Below, one piece after another: positions 1-14,075 of a stretch of 64,000 nt of DNA. The position numbers and the translations under genes were made by a program. Positions within the stretch are counted from its first letter, which is position 1, and each line of letters begins with the position of its first letter. The notes under the pieces were generated by a model that was not told where the DNA came from, did no database searches, and saw nothing but the letters and a program-made list of their open reading frames with translations. Source of the DNA: Notolepis coatsorum. Its lineage: Eukaryota; Chordata; Actinopteri; Aulopiformes; Paralepididae. The stretch is taken from assembly GCA_963971535.1 (NCBI GenBank), contig OZ020586.1, forward strand, positions 77,732,912 to 77,796,911, given 5' to 3'.

Positions 1-2159
1 GGATGAATATTCGCTCCCCAAAGCAGTACTCTTCCTTAATGATGAGTGAAGACCTTTCACAATAAACTATAGGCAGGGGGTGGGGAAAGGGTTAAACAAT
101 AATGAGCATTACCTGGAGAGGAAAAGGGTTAGACAAAATGCACATTAAAGACTCACACACAGTGTTCCCATTTACGTCTCCTTTACTGAAAGTCTGGTTC
201 AATGTACAATTGTATTACTCAATTAGAAAAGCTATTCCCACACTGGGCACCTAGTGCTCTCGCTCTACAATACACATGGAGGAAAGTTATTCCCACACTG
301 GGCACCTAGTGCTCTCACTCTATATTACAGACAGACACAGTAAGAACCTCTTCCGTTTAAGGGTTATCTACTGCTCCGCTTCGCGGTAGGTGAGCACAAG
401 GTAAATAGTAAAGGAGTTCAATGGGAATTTGATAAAGAACCACACGTTATTATTACACTCAAAAGAAATTAACAGTGGGCCCACATTAGCAAATAAAAGT
501 CCTATCTAAAGCCGGCTTTTTCCCCAAAACAATAAATGGTTGGGGCGCCCCTAGACACTGCTGCCAGCGTTCGTTCAAAGCACCGTTTATCTTCGCCCTT
601 AGAGAGCCTGCGCCACACAGTGAATTGTCTACCGATAACGTTTCAGCACTCGGAGCGCCGCTGTACTTATCCACGATGGCGGGCCTACTCTCACCACCAC
701 TCGTCCGGGTGTTAAGATGGGCGTCGGGAGATCCCGCGATAACAGGCAGCGGGGCGGGGTAGACGCTGGGGCAGGTGAGCTGCTGGGGCAACGGCTTGGA
801 GGGGCTGGAGGAGCGTGCAGTGTAGTGGCGTCCTCTGCTGGGCTGAAGAGGTGGGCCGACACGCGGGCTAAACTGTGGTGCTAGCCTAAACAAAGCTAAG
901 CTGTGGGTCGTGGTGAACCCCCTTGCTATGACGCCTATACACAGCTAACGCAAGGTGGACAATATCTACCACCTGGTCTTCGGCGATGCTCGCCTGTTGG
1001 TTCATTCACAGTGTCTCTGGCACATTAACCAAATGCTAAGCTACCGCATACTTCTAGGATAACCCGTTTTGTAACTGAGTTTATCTCTCGCGTGCTGAAT
1101 CTCCGGAGCTCTCGTTCCGTGCGTCCTTCTTCCTCCGTGGAAAACGCTGAAGAGGAAGCCCCTCCCTCGCTACCGTGCTCTGAACCCATTCTTCTTCACC
1201 TGTGGCTCCCTGCCCAACGTGACCACCAGCGCCCCTGGCGGCACCTGTATCCTGTCCCACTATGAAGCGTCAATGTTAGGATAGGGAGAATCAAAGAGAG
1301 CAGCAAGTTAAGAGTCAATGTCAGGGTAGGGAGAATCAAAGAGAGCAGCACGTTAAGTGTCCATGTCAGGGTAGGGATGATCAAGAGCGGTCAACCGGTT
1401 ACAACGTCCTCGTGAACACAGGCAATGCAAAAGATTAGCGTTAGACACCTTGAATAATAGTCAGACATATTCAGGTGGCTACACTTACTTGAAACGTACT
1501 GGAATACACAAAACACGTTGTAATTTTTCGGCCTATTTATGAATCGTTTTCTAATAAACTCTAGATTATCGATAGTATATGTGTACTTATGCACGCTAGA
1601 GAAGCAGGCTGAAAATTGTATTATCTTATTTCCTGATCAGCACACACACACTCACAGCCACACACACACACACATATGGGACACGCTGAGATATAGGTGA
1701 AAAAAACTCTGATTATCCCAAGACTGGTAAAATAGATTCCTTACCTCAGATCAGATGTTCTCCAAAAAGATTATTCCAATTCCTGATCGCCATTCCAAAT
1801 ATCGATCGTGTTTATTGATCCAACGCTGGGTACTGGAAACACATATTCCACGCTGTTCTGCGGCTCGGCAATGAATGGGATCGTCTCCGGTTACATGCCT
1901 GACAAGTAAAATGTTGATTCAGGACTTCAGGTATTTTCCCTGTTCGAGCTCAGATAGATCCCCACTGGTAACGTGAGGCTAGATTGATGAAAAATGAATG
2001 GAAATCGATAATAAAAGAAGTAACGATTAAATAACGAGATTTCTCGTTCTTGGCAGTCAACGCATGGCATGAACTAACGAGGTTTCTCATGGCTGGCACT
2101 CAAAGTGTTAACTATGAATGAACACAACACTCTAACTTACCATCTTTAGATAATAAAGT
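1..2159. other. No gene assigned; short tandem repeats and a GC-rich block
   Basis: A 57-bp period occurs twice at 231-328. A 48-bp period occurs about 2.6 times at 1262-1385. A GC- and CpG-rich block lies at about 560-900, with minus-strand open frames that have no recognisable domain. I cannot tell whether it is a promoter, an LTR or other repeat. Confidence 0.4.
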
Positions 2160-2590
2160 ACTCACATACCACTGTGTGGTAGGTTACTCTACTGTCTGTG
2201 TGATATGTTTCTGTACTGTGTGGTAGTCTATGTGTGATATGGTTCTCAACTGTGTGGTATGTTTCTCTGCAGTGTGGTATGTTTCTGTACTATGTGGTAG
2301 TCTATGTGTGATATGGTTTCTCTACTGTGTGGTATGTTTCTCTGCAGTGTGGTATGTTTCTGTACTATGTTGTAGTCTATGTGTGATATGGTTTCTCTAC
2401 TGTGTGGTATGTTTCTCTGCAGTGTGGTATGTTTCTGTACTATGTGGTAGTCTATGTGTGATATGGTTTCTCTACTGTGTGGTATGTTTCTCTACAGTAC
2501 TGTGTGGTATGTTTCTGTACTATGTGGTAGTCTAGTGTGATGTGGTTTATTTACTACTCTATGTGGTAGGTTTCTCTACTGTGCGATAGT
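2160..2590. repeat. 75-bp minisatellite
   Basis: Tandem copies of a 75-bp unit built from shorter TGTGGTATGTTTCT and TGTGGTAGTCTATGTG motifs. Because 75 is divisible by three, it produces a spurious 101-residue open frame with a 25-residue period. Confidence 0.9.
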
Positions 2591-2715
2591 CTATGTGTGA
2601 TGTGGACTCTCTAACATTTGGAGGGGATTTACAGGGAAATGTCAGACATGGTAATGAAAGATTCAGACATCTTGTAGTGCCTGCATTATACATGATACCA
2701 TCATATACCCTGCCT

Positions 2716-2736
2716 CCACACACACACACACACACA

Positions 2737-2808
<72 letters not shown>
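2716..2808. repeat. (CA)n/(CGCA)n microsatellite
   Basis: Begins as CACACA and becomes a pure CGCA tetranucleotide run, an alternating purine-pyrimidine tract able to adopt Z-DNA. Confidence 0.9.
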
Positions 2809-2944
2809 TCTCTTCTCCAGGGACACTCTGGATGAAACCATGTGACGCATCTCTTCTCTGGGGACACTCTGAATTAAACCATGTGACGCATCTCTTCTCC
2901 AGGGACACTCTGGATGAAACCATGTGACGCATCTCTTCTCAAGT
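2806..2944. repeat. 41-bp tandem repeat interrupted by a LINE
   Basis: Three copies of a unit containing CTCCAGGGACACTCTGGATG and a partial fourth that stops at TCTTCTC (2944). The missing remainder reappears at 5467-5500 on the far side of the LINE, so the LINE inserted into this array. Confidence 0.85.
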
Positions 2945-5466
2945 TTCAAGTTCAAGTTTCTTTAATAGTTGTCATACAGAAGTACAGAATACTTTTATAC
3001 AAAATGCTTCTTACTGTTACGCTCCAGAGACTGTGCTAGACAAGATAAGTATGAAATAAAATAGTATAGCATGTAAAATAGAAGTAAAAATAGAGGTCAC
3101 AGTGTTCAGTATAGACATATGTACAATGTTCGATGCAGAATAGAAGTAACTGAGTTACCATACAATATACAATATACTATGCAATGTACTAATATACAAT
3201 ACTATATAGTGCAAAGCAGAAATGGGATGAGGTACAATTTGGGTACAATTTACAATAAGGTGCACGAGTTGTAGTGCAAATCCTTTACCAATAAATATAA
3301 AGTGTAAAGTGTGTTTAGGTGATCTAAAGTGTGGAGAGTGGGTGCTGCAGTGTGTTTTTGTTTAAGTGAGTGTGTGCGTGTGGGTGTGTGTGCTGTGTGC
3401 ATTTGATGGTTGTTGCATAGTGTTTATTGTTCGTTGAGCAGCCTGATGGCCTGGGGATAGAAGCTTCTTCTGAGTCTTTCTGTGCTCGCCTTAAGACTCC
3501 GGTATCGCTTGCCTGACCACAGCAGTTCAAAGAGGCAGTTGTGCGGGTGGCTGGAGTCCTTGATGATTCTCTTCGCCTTACCCCTGCACCGCTTGTTGTA
3601 AATGTTCTGGAGGGTGGGAAGCCCCCCTCCAATTGTGCGTTCGGCTGAACGTGTCACTCTTTGTAGTCTGCTACGGTCTTGTGCAGTGCTATTCCCAAAC
3701 CAGGAGGTGATGTTGCCAGTCAGGATGCTCTCTATTATACATGAGTAGAAGTTCTTAAGGATCTTCTGACTGACTTGGAACTTCCTTAGGCGCCTGAGGA
3801 AGTAGAGGCGTTGTCGTGCCTTCTTCACAACACTGTCAATATGTGTGGTCCATGTCAAGTCCTCGGATATGTGGGCTCCGAGGTACTTGAAACTGTTCAC
3901 TCTCTCGACCGGTGCCCCGTCGATGCTGAGGGGGCTGTAGTCCTTGACCCCCGACCTCCTGAAGTCCACAATCATCTCTTTTGTTTTGCTGACATTCAGG
4001 GAGAGGCAGTTCTCCTGACACCACTGTCTCTACCTCTTCCAGGTAGGCCCTCTTGTCGTTGGCAGAGATCAGGCCCACCACTACTGTGTCATCAGCCAAT
4101 TTGATGATTGTGTTGTTGTTCCGCTGTGCCACGCAGTCATGTGTGTACAGGGAGTAGAGGAGGGGGCTCAGAACACAGCCCTGGGGGGCCCCTATGTTGA
4201 GCGTGATGGATGAGGAGGTGCAGTTGCCTGCTCTTACCACCTGGGGTCTGCCCGTCAGGAAGTCCAAGACCCACTGGCAGAGGTCATAGTTCAAGCCCAG
4301 GTCCCTGAGCTTGGCTATGAGTTTGGAGGGGACTATGGTATTGAATGCTGAGCTGTAGTCGATGAACAGCATTCTCACATAGTTCCCCTGCCTCTTGTCC
4401 AGGTGTGATGTTGCTGTGTGCAGCACATGGGCTATGGCGTCCTCCGTGGACCGGTTAGGGCGGTATGCAAATTGCAGGGGGTCCAGGTTGATGGGGAGGG
4501 AGAAACAGATGTAGCCCTTCACTAGCTTCTCAAAGCACTTCATGGCTATGGAGGTGAGAGCTACAGGGCGGTAGTCGTTGAGGCAAGCGGGCGTAGATTT
4601 TTTGGGTACAGGGATGATGGTGGACTTCTTCAGACAGGTGGGGATTACAGCCTGTTCTAAGGACAGGTTAAAGATGTCAGTGAATACCGGGGCCAGTTGG
4701 TCGGCACAGACTTTTAGGACACGGCCGGGGATGCCGTCCGGTCATGCTGCCTTCCTGATATTCACTTTTTTAAAGGTCCGCCTCACCTCATGCTCTGTTA
4801 CCCTGAACACTGATTCTCCATCAGCAGACCCCCCCCCCCCCCCCCCCCCCCCATTGCCGTGGTTTGTAGGCTGGTGTTGTTATTCACAGCCTCAAACCTT
4901 GCATAGAAGGTATTGAGATCATTTGCTAAGGAGATGTCACTGTTCAGTTTGAGGGAGGTGCCTTTGTAATCTGTCATTGTTCTGAGGCCCTGCCACATGC
5001 CTCTAGAGTCTAGAGTCAGCCTGTTCAAACTGAAGTTCAACTTTATCCCTATAACGCCGTTTTGCCTCTATTACTGCTCTCCTGACGTTGTATCTTGCCG
5101 TCTTGTGTTCATCCATGTTGCCTGTCACAAGCCCGGTGTTGTAGGCTGAGGTGCGCACTTTCAGAGCCTCACGGATGGATTTATCTACCCAGGGCTTTTG
5201 ATTTGGGTAGATTCTAATTGTGGTAGAGGGGATTGTTTCTTCTACCAGAGTACAGACAAAGTCAAGCACTGTTTCAGTGTATTCGTTAATATTGGCTGTG
5301 TTATCACGGAATACATTCCAGTCTGTGCATTCAAGTGCAGCCTGGAGTGTCTCCTCTGATGTCACAGTCCAACGCTTAACCTCTCGCGATACTACCGGCG
5401 TTCGCTTGAGACTCTGTTTATACTTTGGCAAAAGAAAGATGGCGGCGTGGTCCGACTTGCCGAAAG
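2945..5466 (-). mobile_element. 5'-truncated LINE (Jockey superfamily, Rex1/L2/CR1-like), decayed
   Basis: In minus-strand order it shows the C-terminal end of an endonuclease (GKSDHAAIFLLPKYKQ near 5460), a linker, and reverse transcriptase with [40 protein letters not shown] and the catalytic LADDTVVV (about 4100). The thumb region follows ([18 protein letters not shown], then RLLNEQ at 3424). The frame shifts in the linker near a 24-base C run (4829-4852) and again after the palm, so it is not functional. The 3' end carries short CTTGAA-type tail repeats (about 2945-2965). It is 5' truncated inside the endonuclease and sits in a 41-bp tandem repeat. The exact clade is uncertain. Confidence 0.85.
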
Positions 5467-5619
5467 GACTCCAGGGACACTCTGGATGAAACCATGTGAC
5501 ATTGGATGACCTGTGCAAGTACTTTCATCCAGAGTGTTCTGGATTCTGAAGACATCCATTGTCCACTAATAGTCATGGAATGTGTGTTGAGTAATTGATT
5601 TGTTGATCTGTGTTTACGA

Positions 5620-6724
5620 CAATTTGTACTACAATGGAGGCTGTCTTCCCTGTTACACTCCTGTCTCCTTTCCTCTCTCCTCTTCTCTCCTCTCCTCCTC
5701 TCTCATTCTCTCCCGCCTACATCATAATAATCCTCTCCTCTTCTCGTCTCCCCTCCCCTCCAAGAGCCATTAAATTATTCATGACATGACGTAACAGAGC
5801 CACGCCCTCCCATTTCTAACTCTGACTCAATTCTAACCTTTCCCTTTATTCTCCCCCTCTCTCCCTACTCCCTTTCTTTCTTTATCTCTCTCTTCCTACC
5901 CTCTCTCTTTCTCTCTTTCCTTACCCCCCCTCTCTCTCTCTACCCTCTCTCTTTCTCTCTCTCTTTACCGCCCCTCTCTCTCCTTACCCTCTCTCTTTCT
6001 CTCTCTTTCTCTTACTCTCTCTCCCTACCCTCTCTCTCTTTCTCTCCCTCTCTCTCCCTACCCCATCTCTCTCTCCCTACCCTACCCTACCCCCTCTCTC
6101 TCTCTCTCTTTCTCTATCTCCCCACTCTCTCTCTCCTTCCCTACCCTCTCTCTAGTCTCTCCCTACCCTTTCTCTCTCCCTACCCTCTCTCTCTCCCTAC
6201 CCTCTCTCTTTCTTTCTCCCTACCCTCTCTCCCTTTCTCTATCCCTACCCTCTCTTCCTTTCTCTCTTCCCTTCATCTCTCTTCACCCGCTCTTTTTCTC
6301 CCTTCCTTCCTCCCTCTTTCTTTGTTTCTCCTTTCACCTCCTAACCTCTTATTGTCCCCTTCCCTCCGCTTTCTCCACCTCCCCTTCCTTCATACTCCTC
6401 CTCTTCCCCCTCTCTCATTTGTGTCTCCTCCTCTATATGCTGTGTCTGTTAGCCTATATTTTCCTATAGTAGTAGCCTATAGTTTCACCTGCTGCTGCTA
6501 CTCATTCATCTCCCTCCTTCGCTTCCCTTCTCTCTCTCCCCTCCCCTCCTCCTATCACCTCTGTCTACCCCTCCGTCCTCTTTCTCTCCCCTTCTCCTCC
6601 TCTCCCCCCTCTCTACTTTGACCCCCTCTTCTCTCTCCCCCTCCCCTTTCTTCTCTCTCCCCACCCCCTCCCCTCACCTCTCTCTCCTCCCCCCTCTCTC
6701 CTCGTTCTCTCTGTCTCTCGTCCA
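5620..6724. repeat. 1.1-kb polypyrimidine (CT-rich) tract
   Basis: The plus strand is almost only C and T, with sub-repeats such as CTCTCTCCCTACC. The part from 6440 to 6720 is a close copy of 9835-10080. Triplex (H-DNA) formation is possible. Open frames here are compositional artefacts. Confidence 0.85.
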
Positions 6725-6782
6725 CTAGAAGCCGTCTTCATGTATTATAGATGCCCATCCAGCAGATGGCAGCCGTGTAGCA

Positions 6783-6934
<152 letters not shown>

Positions 6935-7259
6935 GTAACGTGACCCACAAGGCCTCAGGGCCAACATATGAGTTACAGTATCTCCCACCCACAGTCTGTT
7001 GGCTCTGCTCTGGGTCTGATATCACACACAAGCACATGCACGCACACGCACACTCAAATCAACAAAACATCTACCGGTTATCGTGGACAACACAGAGCAG
7101 CGAGTCACAATATTTACACGTTGCCTCGTCATAATAAATACAAAAACACCCTTTCATGTGTACAATCTCTATGGAACTTTAATAATATACTGAGTGTTGA
7201 ACCTCCCCGTGATTAAGACGGGAAGGATGCGACCCTCTTTGCGCCGCCCCTGCCTCAAA

Positions 7260-7398
7260 TAGATCCGCTATCAGCTCTATCTTTAATCTTTCAAAATGTT
7301 CAGTTGCTATCGCTATCAGCTCTATCTTTAATTTTTCAAAATGTTCAGTTGCTATTGCATGCACTCATCTGTGTTTCACTACACACATGAGTGCATGC
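7260..7398. repeat. 46-bp tandem duplication followed by a hairpin
   Basis: Two copies of CGCTATCAGCTCTATCTTTA plus flanks (about 46 bp each), then perfect 12-bp inverted arms at 7357-7368 and 7387-7398 (GCATGCACTCAT and its complement) with an 18-base loop. Confidence 0.8.
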
Positions 7399-7419
7399 TT
7401 ACCAACTGTCAGTCTGCAA

Positions 7420-7723
7420 CACTACTATCACCGACATCTAAGAAGGGAGATCCCCCCCTGAATGGCCCTTCTAAGGTTTCTCTCCTCCACACTGCCTGTG
7501 GTGCATTTTTTCATAGGTTTTAGTGAGTTTTTCCTTACCTTCGTGGTATGTCTGGGAGTTATTTTGCATTTATTTTAAATTTGTTGGACCTTATGGTGTT
7601 CTTGTTTTGTTCTTGATTTATTCTTATGTTTCTTCTCGACTTGTTTAAAGAAGACGTGTCCGGCCCATTGGGACATTAACGTGTGTTGTCGGGCCTTACA
7701 AATAAATTTGATTTGATTTGATA
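7420..7723 (+). mobile_element. LINE 3' end fragment (L2-type tail)
   Basis: Ends in AATAAATTTGATTTGATTTG, the short direct-repeat tail typical of fish L2-like LINEs. Upstream are the CTAAGGTTTCTCTCCT and GTTTTTCCTTACC segments common to fish LINE 3' UTRs. No coding sequence remains. Confidence 0.6.
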
Positions 7724-8049
7724 TACTTTCTATATGGAATTCTAGATTCCAGGGGAACGTTCCAAAAAAGCGTATACACCAGAAAGGGTTGATAATGGTC
7801 AAGTTTGGGCGTGTATGTTTGTTTTTCTGTTCGTTTTTTTGTGTGTAAAATTTAAAAAAATATCCAATAAACACATTTATATATAATATAAAAAAATAAA
7901 AAGCCATGATCACCAATCAGGCTGTAGCTGTTTTAGCTGATTTTCTTTGTTTTGATATGAATTTGTATCTTATATTTTAGGTGATTTCTCCAGCTTTTAG
8001 CTGAACCGACTTATGCACACTGCAGCAGCTGTTGTATATCTCACATCCC

Positions 8050-8180
8050 AATCTACATTTATATTTAGTAATTTAGCTGACGCTTTTATCCAAAGCCACT
8101 TACAAGTTGTGTACAACAAGTCAGCAGTAAGGGTACAACTCTGACAGCTAAGGGTAAGTGGTATTGTTCGTCAAACAGTG
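8050..8180 (+). repeat. Common teleost interspersed repeat (GCTTTTATCCAAAG type)
   Basis: Contains GACGCTTTTATCCAAAGCCA and CTTACAAGTTGTGTACAACAAG, a motif widespread in fish genomes. Related copies lie at 16010-16185 and 16332-16422. Confidence 0.6.
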
Positions 8181-8211
8181 TCAAACTTGAGTGCTATACT
8201 CTGTGTGCATA

Positions 8212-8323
8212 GTAGTATAGACATAGTAGCATAGTTACTATGCTACTATGTCTATACTACTCTACTATGTATGTACTATGCCATAGTACATACATAGTAG
8301 AGTAGTATAGACATAGTAGCATA
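8212..8323. repeat. Two overlapping perfect palindromes
   Basis: Arms 8239-8280 and 8282-8323 are perfect 42-bp inverted copies with a one-base spacer. The left arm also takes part in a second palindrome, with 24-bp arms at 8212-8235 and 8237-8260. The sequence is built from TAGTATAGACATAGTAGC-type motifs. Confidence 0.92.
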
Positions 8324-8449
8324 ATACATAGTAGATAGTACTATATACATATTATCATAGAACATATATGTAGTAATATAGACATAATTATATGTACTGT
8401 ATATATAGTGGGTAGTTTGCTGTGGGCATGGGAGGGGCTGAGTCTGGAT

Positions 8450-8451
<2 letters not shown>

Positions 8452-8495
<44 letters not shown>
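8452..8495. repeat. (TC)n microsatellite
   Basis: About 44 bp of TC. Confidence 0.95.
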
Positions 8496-8498
<3 letters not shown>

Positions 8499-8499
8499 C

Positions 8500-9834
8500 T
8501 CCTCCCTCTCTCTCTAAACCAAACATTACACTATAACAACTAACTGGATAGTTGATGATGATCATAAATACCCAGGCAACACTAGACCTGATTTCAATGT
8601 TGCAGTAATGTCATAGCTCTCATATAGCCCAGCATTTTAATTCATCATTACATAATTTATATATCTGTAACTGTAAATGTGTAAGATACACAACTGACAT
8701 CCATATATTGTGCTATGTCAAGGCTAGATATAGCCCACTTTTAGCCCAAAATTATTACATAGCATCACCTAAACATATGAATGTCCAGAGATGCACAATA
8801 TATAAAATAAGAGATAATTAATTGATTGATCTAAAAGTGGGCTATAGTTACTAGTGTAGGTACCGGATACGTTCCGTTCTTCAGCTGAGTTGCATAGCAA
8901 ACGTTTACCACATTGTACCAAAGATCATTGGCTGTATGTGCCTTCACAGGAATTATATGAGAAATAAACACTGTTTGTCTTTATCACTTGAGTTTATGTT
9001 AAACTAACACAAGAGTTCACAGCCGCAAAGACAATGGTCCCACCATTATATTTTTCTGCTAGCTTGCTAACATTAGCTTAGCTAGTGTGCTAACATGATG
9101 AATGAATTGACTGGCGTGCCAGCTAACATGTTTAGCGTTGGTGTACTAATATTTAAATAGTTTTTTATTGACCTTTTAAGGTTCAACAACAACAACATTA
9201 CATACATACACACTACATGACTACATATAACCACACAATACATAAACAATACCTATTTTCTTTTTTTTCTAATTGCCTATCTAATAAACAGTGATGCAGT
9301 GCTCATGGGACGGGGTTGCACGCCGTTCCACCAGGTCTTTGAGCAGGAGCACGCAGGAGCACGCACATGCACGGATGTGCACACGCGTGCACACAAGAAT
9401 GCGTTCCACTCGACTTTGCGCCAAGTACCCACCTGGCTACTTTGCATAATAGCTCAGGTCGTCAGGTGTGTTCAAATACTACAGTTGGACCATTCACACA
9501 AAACCTGTGAATGAAATGTGTTACATTCCATTCCTAGAAGCAATTAGGCATCATCTTTATTCGTGAGGGAACATTTATGCGCATGCATGGGAGCACTCCC
9601 GCGCGCGTGCATGTGACATCATTAAAACATAGTGCAACCAGAAATAAAATCACCACTGCACCACTGCTAATAAATCATCCTCAGCCAGGAATTTTAGATT
9701 CAAATAATCTAAAAATGGCTGCCAAACCTTAAAAGATTTCTGGGTAGAGCACCTGGTGGAATATTTAAGTCTCTCAAGTTTTAGGTGTGCCATCACATCT
9801 TGGACCCAGTGTCGATGTGATGGAGGAATGGCGG
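8500..9834. other. No gene seen; repeat-derived spacer
   Basis: Holds a 16-bp inverted repeat (TATAGCCCACTTTTAG at 8731-8746 and its complement at 8831-8846) and a TAGCTTGCTAACATTAGCTTAG-like stretch near 9060, common in fish repeats. No coding evidence. Confidence 0.4.
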
Positions 9835-10082
9835 ACTGTGTCTGTTAGCCTATCGTTTCCTATAGTAGCCTATAGTTTCACCTGCTGTTACTCATTCATC
9901 TCCCTCCTTCACTTCCCTTCTCTCTCTCTCCCCTCCCCTCCTCCTATCACCTCTGTCTACCCCTCCTGTCCTCTTTCTCTCCCCTTCTCCTCCTTTCTCC
10001 CCCCTCTCTCCTTTCACCTCTCTTCTCTCTCCCCCTCTCTGTCCCATTCTCCCCCTCCCCTTTCTTCTCTCTCCCCACCATT
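9835..10082. repeat. Second copy of the 6440-6720 segment
   Basis: CTGTTAGCCTATCGTTTCCT through the CT-rich tract matches 6440-6720 closely, with small indels in the simple-repeat part. Confidence 0.8.
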
Positions 10083-10084
10083 TG

Positions 10085-11245
10085 GTAGTGTGGTAGTGAA
10101 AGGGTTAAGCAAGATAAGGCGTCTAGCCAACAAAGAGGAGAAGGCCACTGCATCTAATTGAGCGACAGATACCCTAATTTCGCCAGGGAGCATCCAAAGA
10201 CTGCAACCAAGGGGTTAGGGCTGATCTCCTTGTCACAGATGAAGGAAAAGGTCTCGAAAACAGAAGGCCAAAATCGGGATAATGATGGGCATGACCAGAA
10301 CATATTATGGCAGAGAGTGGCTGGAGCCTGATGGCACCTGGGGCAGGTCGGATCAACATCCGGGTAGATCTCGGCAAGTCTGTTCTTAGAGAGGTGTAGT
10401 CTATGAAATACCTTGAATTGGAGTAATCCATGTTGCATACAGATGATGAGTGTATTCTTTGAATTGCCAATTGCCAAGAATCATCAGGGATTTCAAGTCC
10501 CATATCATTACCCCATGACTCCCTAATACGGTCCAGTGATGGGGATGCCATTTCTTGGATATAACTGTATAGTGAACTCACTATCCCATTCTGTTTTCGG
10601 TCTCCCTCCAGCCACTTAGCAAGCCACCTATCCGGTTGAAGTACAGGAAAAGAAGCTAAATATTTCTTAACAAAACCCTGCACCTGTAAATATCTGAAAA
10701 AATGTGAGCAGGGAATGTCATACCCACCTACCAACTGTTCAAAGGACATAAACAGCCCTTCTTTAAACAGGTCCTTCACCCTCTTTAACCCCTTTCCGGC
10801 CCATGTTTTGAATGAGGGTGTAAAAAGTGCATTAGATACAATTGGGAGACAGGGTGAAGCTTGTTTATATTTAAGGTGAGTCCTAAACTGTGCCCATATA
10901 CGGAGTGAGCCAATCACCATGGGGTTATTTGTGAGGCGTTTTTTACTGTGGCAGTGGAGGATAGTGATACCGGGTGAGCGGAGTGTTGTTCCATGTCAAC
11001 CCACACCATTCCCCCTCCCCATGTGATGCAGCCATCAGTTGATGGATGTTTGCCGCCCAATAGTATTGCAAAAAATGTGGGAGTGCTAATCCTCCACCCA
11101 CTTTCGGTCTTTCCAAGAATGCCCTTCTAATATGCGGGGTGGTCTTATTCCAGATAAAAGTTGAGATGAATTTGTCTAATTCTTTGAAAAAAGGGAGGGT
11201 GCAAGGTGCAAGCATAGGGAGGGGGGGTTTGGACATTTACGGGGG
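10085..11245 (-). mobile_element. L1/Tx1-type LINE fragment, C-terminal part of ORF2
   Basis: Minus-strand frames read FFKELDKFISTFIWN, ERPKVGGGLALPHFLQYYWA, then about 220 residues, then LQFKVFHRLHLSKNRL and CPRCHQAPATLCHNMFWSCP. The last is the zinc-knuckle-like CxxC...H...C end of L1-type ORF2. The pieces fall in different frames, so it is decayed. The reverse transcriptase catalytic core is absent (5' truncated near 11245). It abuts the 3' part of another LINE at that point. Confidence 0.8.
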
Positions 11246-11254
11246 CCAGTTTTG

Positions 11255-11804
11255 AATTGCAGTCTTCACATTTTTTTACAGCTGTGGGTAGGGCGTTCCA
11301 CATTGATGTGGCATAATTGCGAAATGTGTTTAGTCCCTTGTTTGAGCCGAATCTGGGTTGAACATGATTTGTGGAACTCCCTCTGGTGTTGTGGTTGTGG
11401 TATTCACTGACCTTTGGGAAGTATTTCGACATGTACATGGGTACCTTAGTGGTGTAGTGTATCTTGTAGACCAGGCCCATTGCAAGTTGCTGTACTCTGT
11501 TGTCTACTAATCCTAGGTTGTCAAAATGGGCAGGGGTGAGGTGGGTTCTAGGAGTAAGGTCAAGCAGTAGTCTGACCAGTTTGTTTTGTGATGTTTGTAA
11601 TCTTGTTTTTTGTGCCTTTGAGGTGCTTTGGTACCATGAGGTACACGCATAGTCGTAGTACCCTTGAATGAGTGCTTCTGTTAGAGTCTTCAGGTTTACC
11701 AGAGAGGAGATCCGGTACAAGAATCTTGTTTGTTGGTTGACTTTTTTGATTACATTGGATGCCATCTTGTCACAGGAAAGATTTGCCTCTAGGATGGAAC
11801 CCAG
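11255..11804 (-). mobile_element. LINE RT thumb/C-terminal half, split from 13616-13955
   Basis: The minus-strand frame reads LEANLSCDKMASNVIKKVNQ, LVNLKTLTEALIQGYYDYAC, TSQNKLVRLLLDLTPRTHL and FRNYATSMWNALPTAVKKC, typical of the post-palm region of a non-LTR reverse transcriptase. Its upstream half lies at 13616-13955, beyond an inserted DNA transposon with a 3-bp duplication. Confidence 0.75.
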
Positions 11805-13612
<1,808 letters not shown>

Positions 13613-13615
13613 CAG

Positions 13616-13955
13616 GTATGTAATTTCATCTTTCCTTGTGACAATATTGTCACCCACTGTAACAGAGAAGCCGTTGGTCTTGCTGAGTTTGTTTGATCTG
13701 AAGAGAATGGACTCTGTTTTACCCAGGTGTAATCAGTTTGTTATCAGCAAGCCAGGTGCAGATTCTGCCGAGTTCTGAGCTGAGCGTTTGTTCAACCTGT
13801 AACTTGTTCTTGTCAGAGACCAGCAGGGCTGAGTCGTCCGTGAACAGGAACAAGTTGCAGTCACAAGCTGATGACATGTAATTTGCATAAATTAGGAACA
13901 GTCAACGGTCCTAGTATGCTTCCTTGTGGAACACCACAGCTCACTGGGAGGGGGG
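13616..13955 (-). mobile_element. LINE RT palm half, partner of 11255-11804
   Basis: The minus strand shows SCGVPQGSILGP, then LFLFTDDSALLVSDKN (the catalytic xDD site, with T in place of the usual A), then TWLADNKL. It breaks at the 5' side in a G run (13950-13966). The two halves belong to one element separated by the transposon at 11805-13612. Confidence 0.75.
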
Positions 13956-14075
13956 GGGGGGGGGGGGTAGGGTACAGTTTACCTCTACCATCTGTTCTCT
14001 CCCCTCCAGGTATAGGATTGCATCCAGCTCACTGATAAACTATCAAAACCAGACGGGATATTCAAAGGCATTAAA

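Noticed and set aside
486-893. 135-residue minus-strand frame in a GC-rich block
   Set aside because: No domain or motif; Pro/Arg/Ser-rich as expected for GC-rich DNA. A regulatory or LTR-like origin cannot be excluded.
2230-2535. 101-residue frame with a 25-residue repeat resembling membrane segments
   Set aside because: It is a 75-bp minisatellite; there is no start context or conserved domain.
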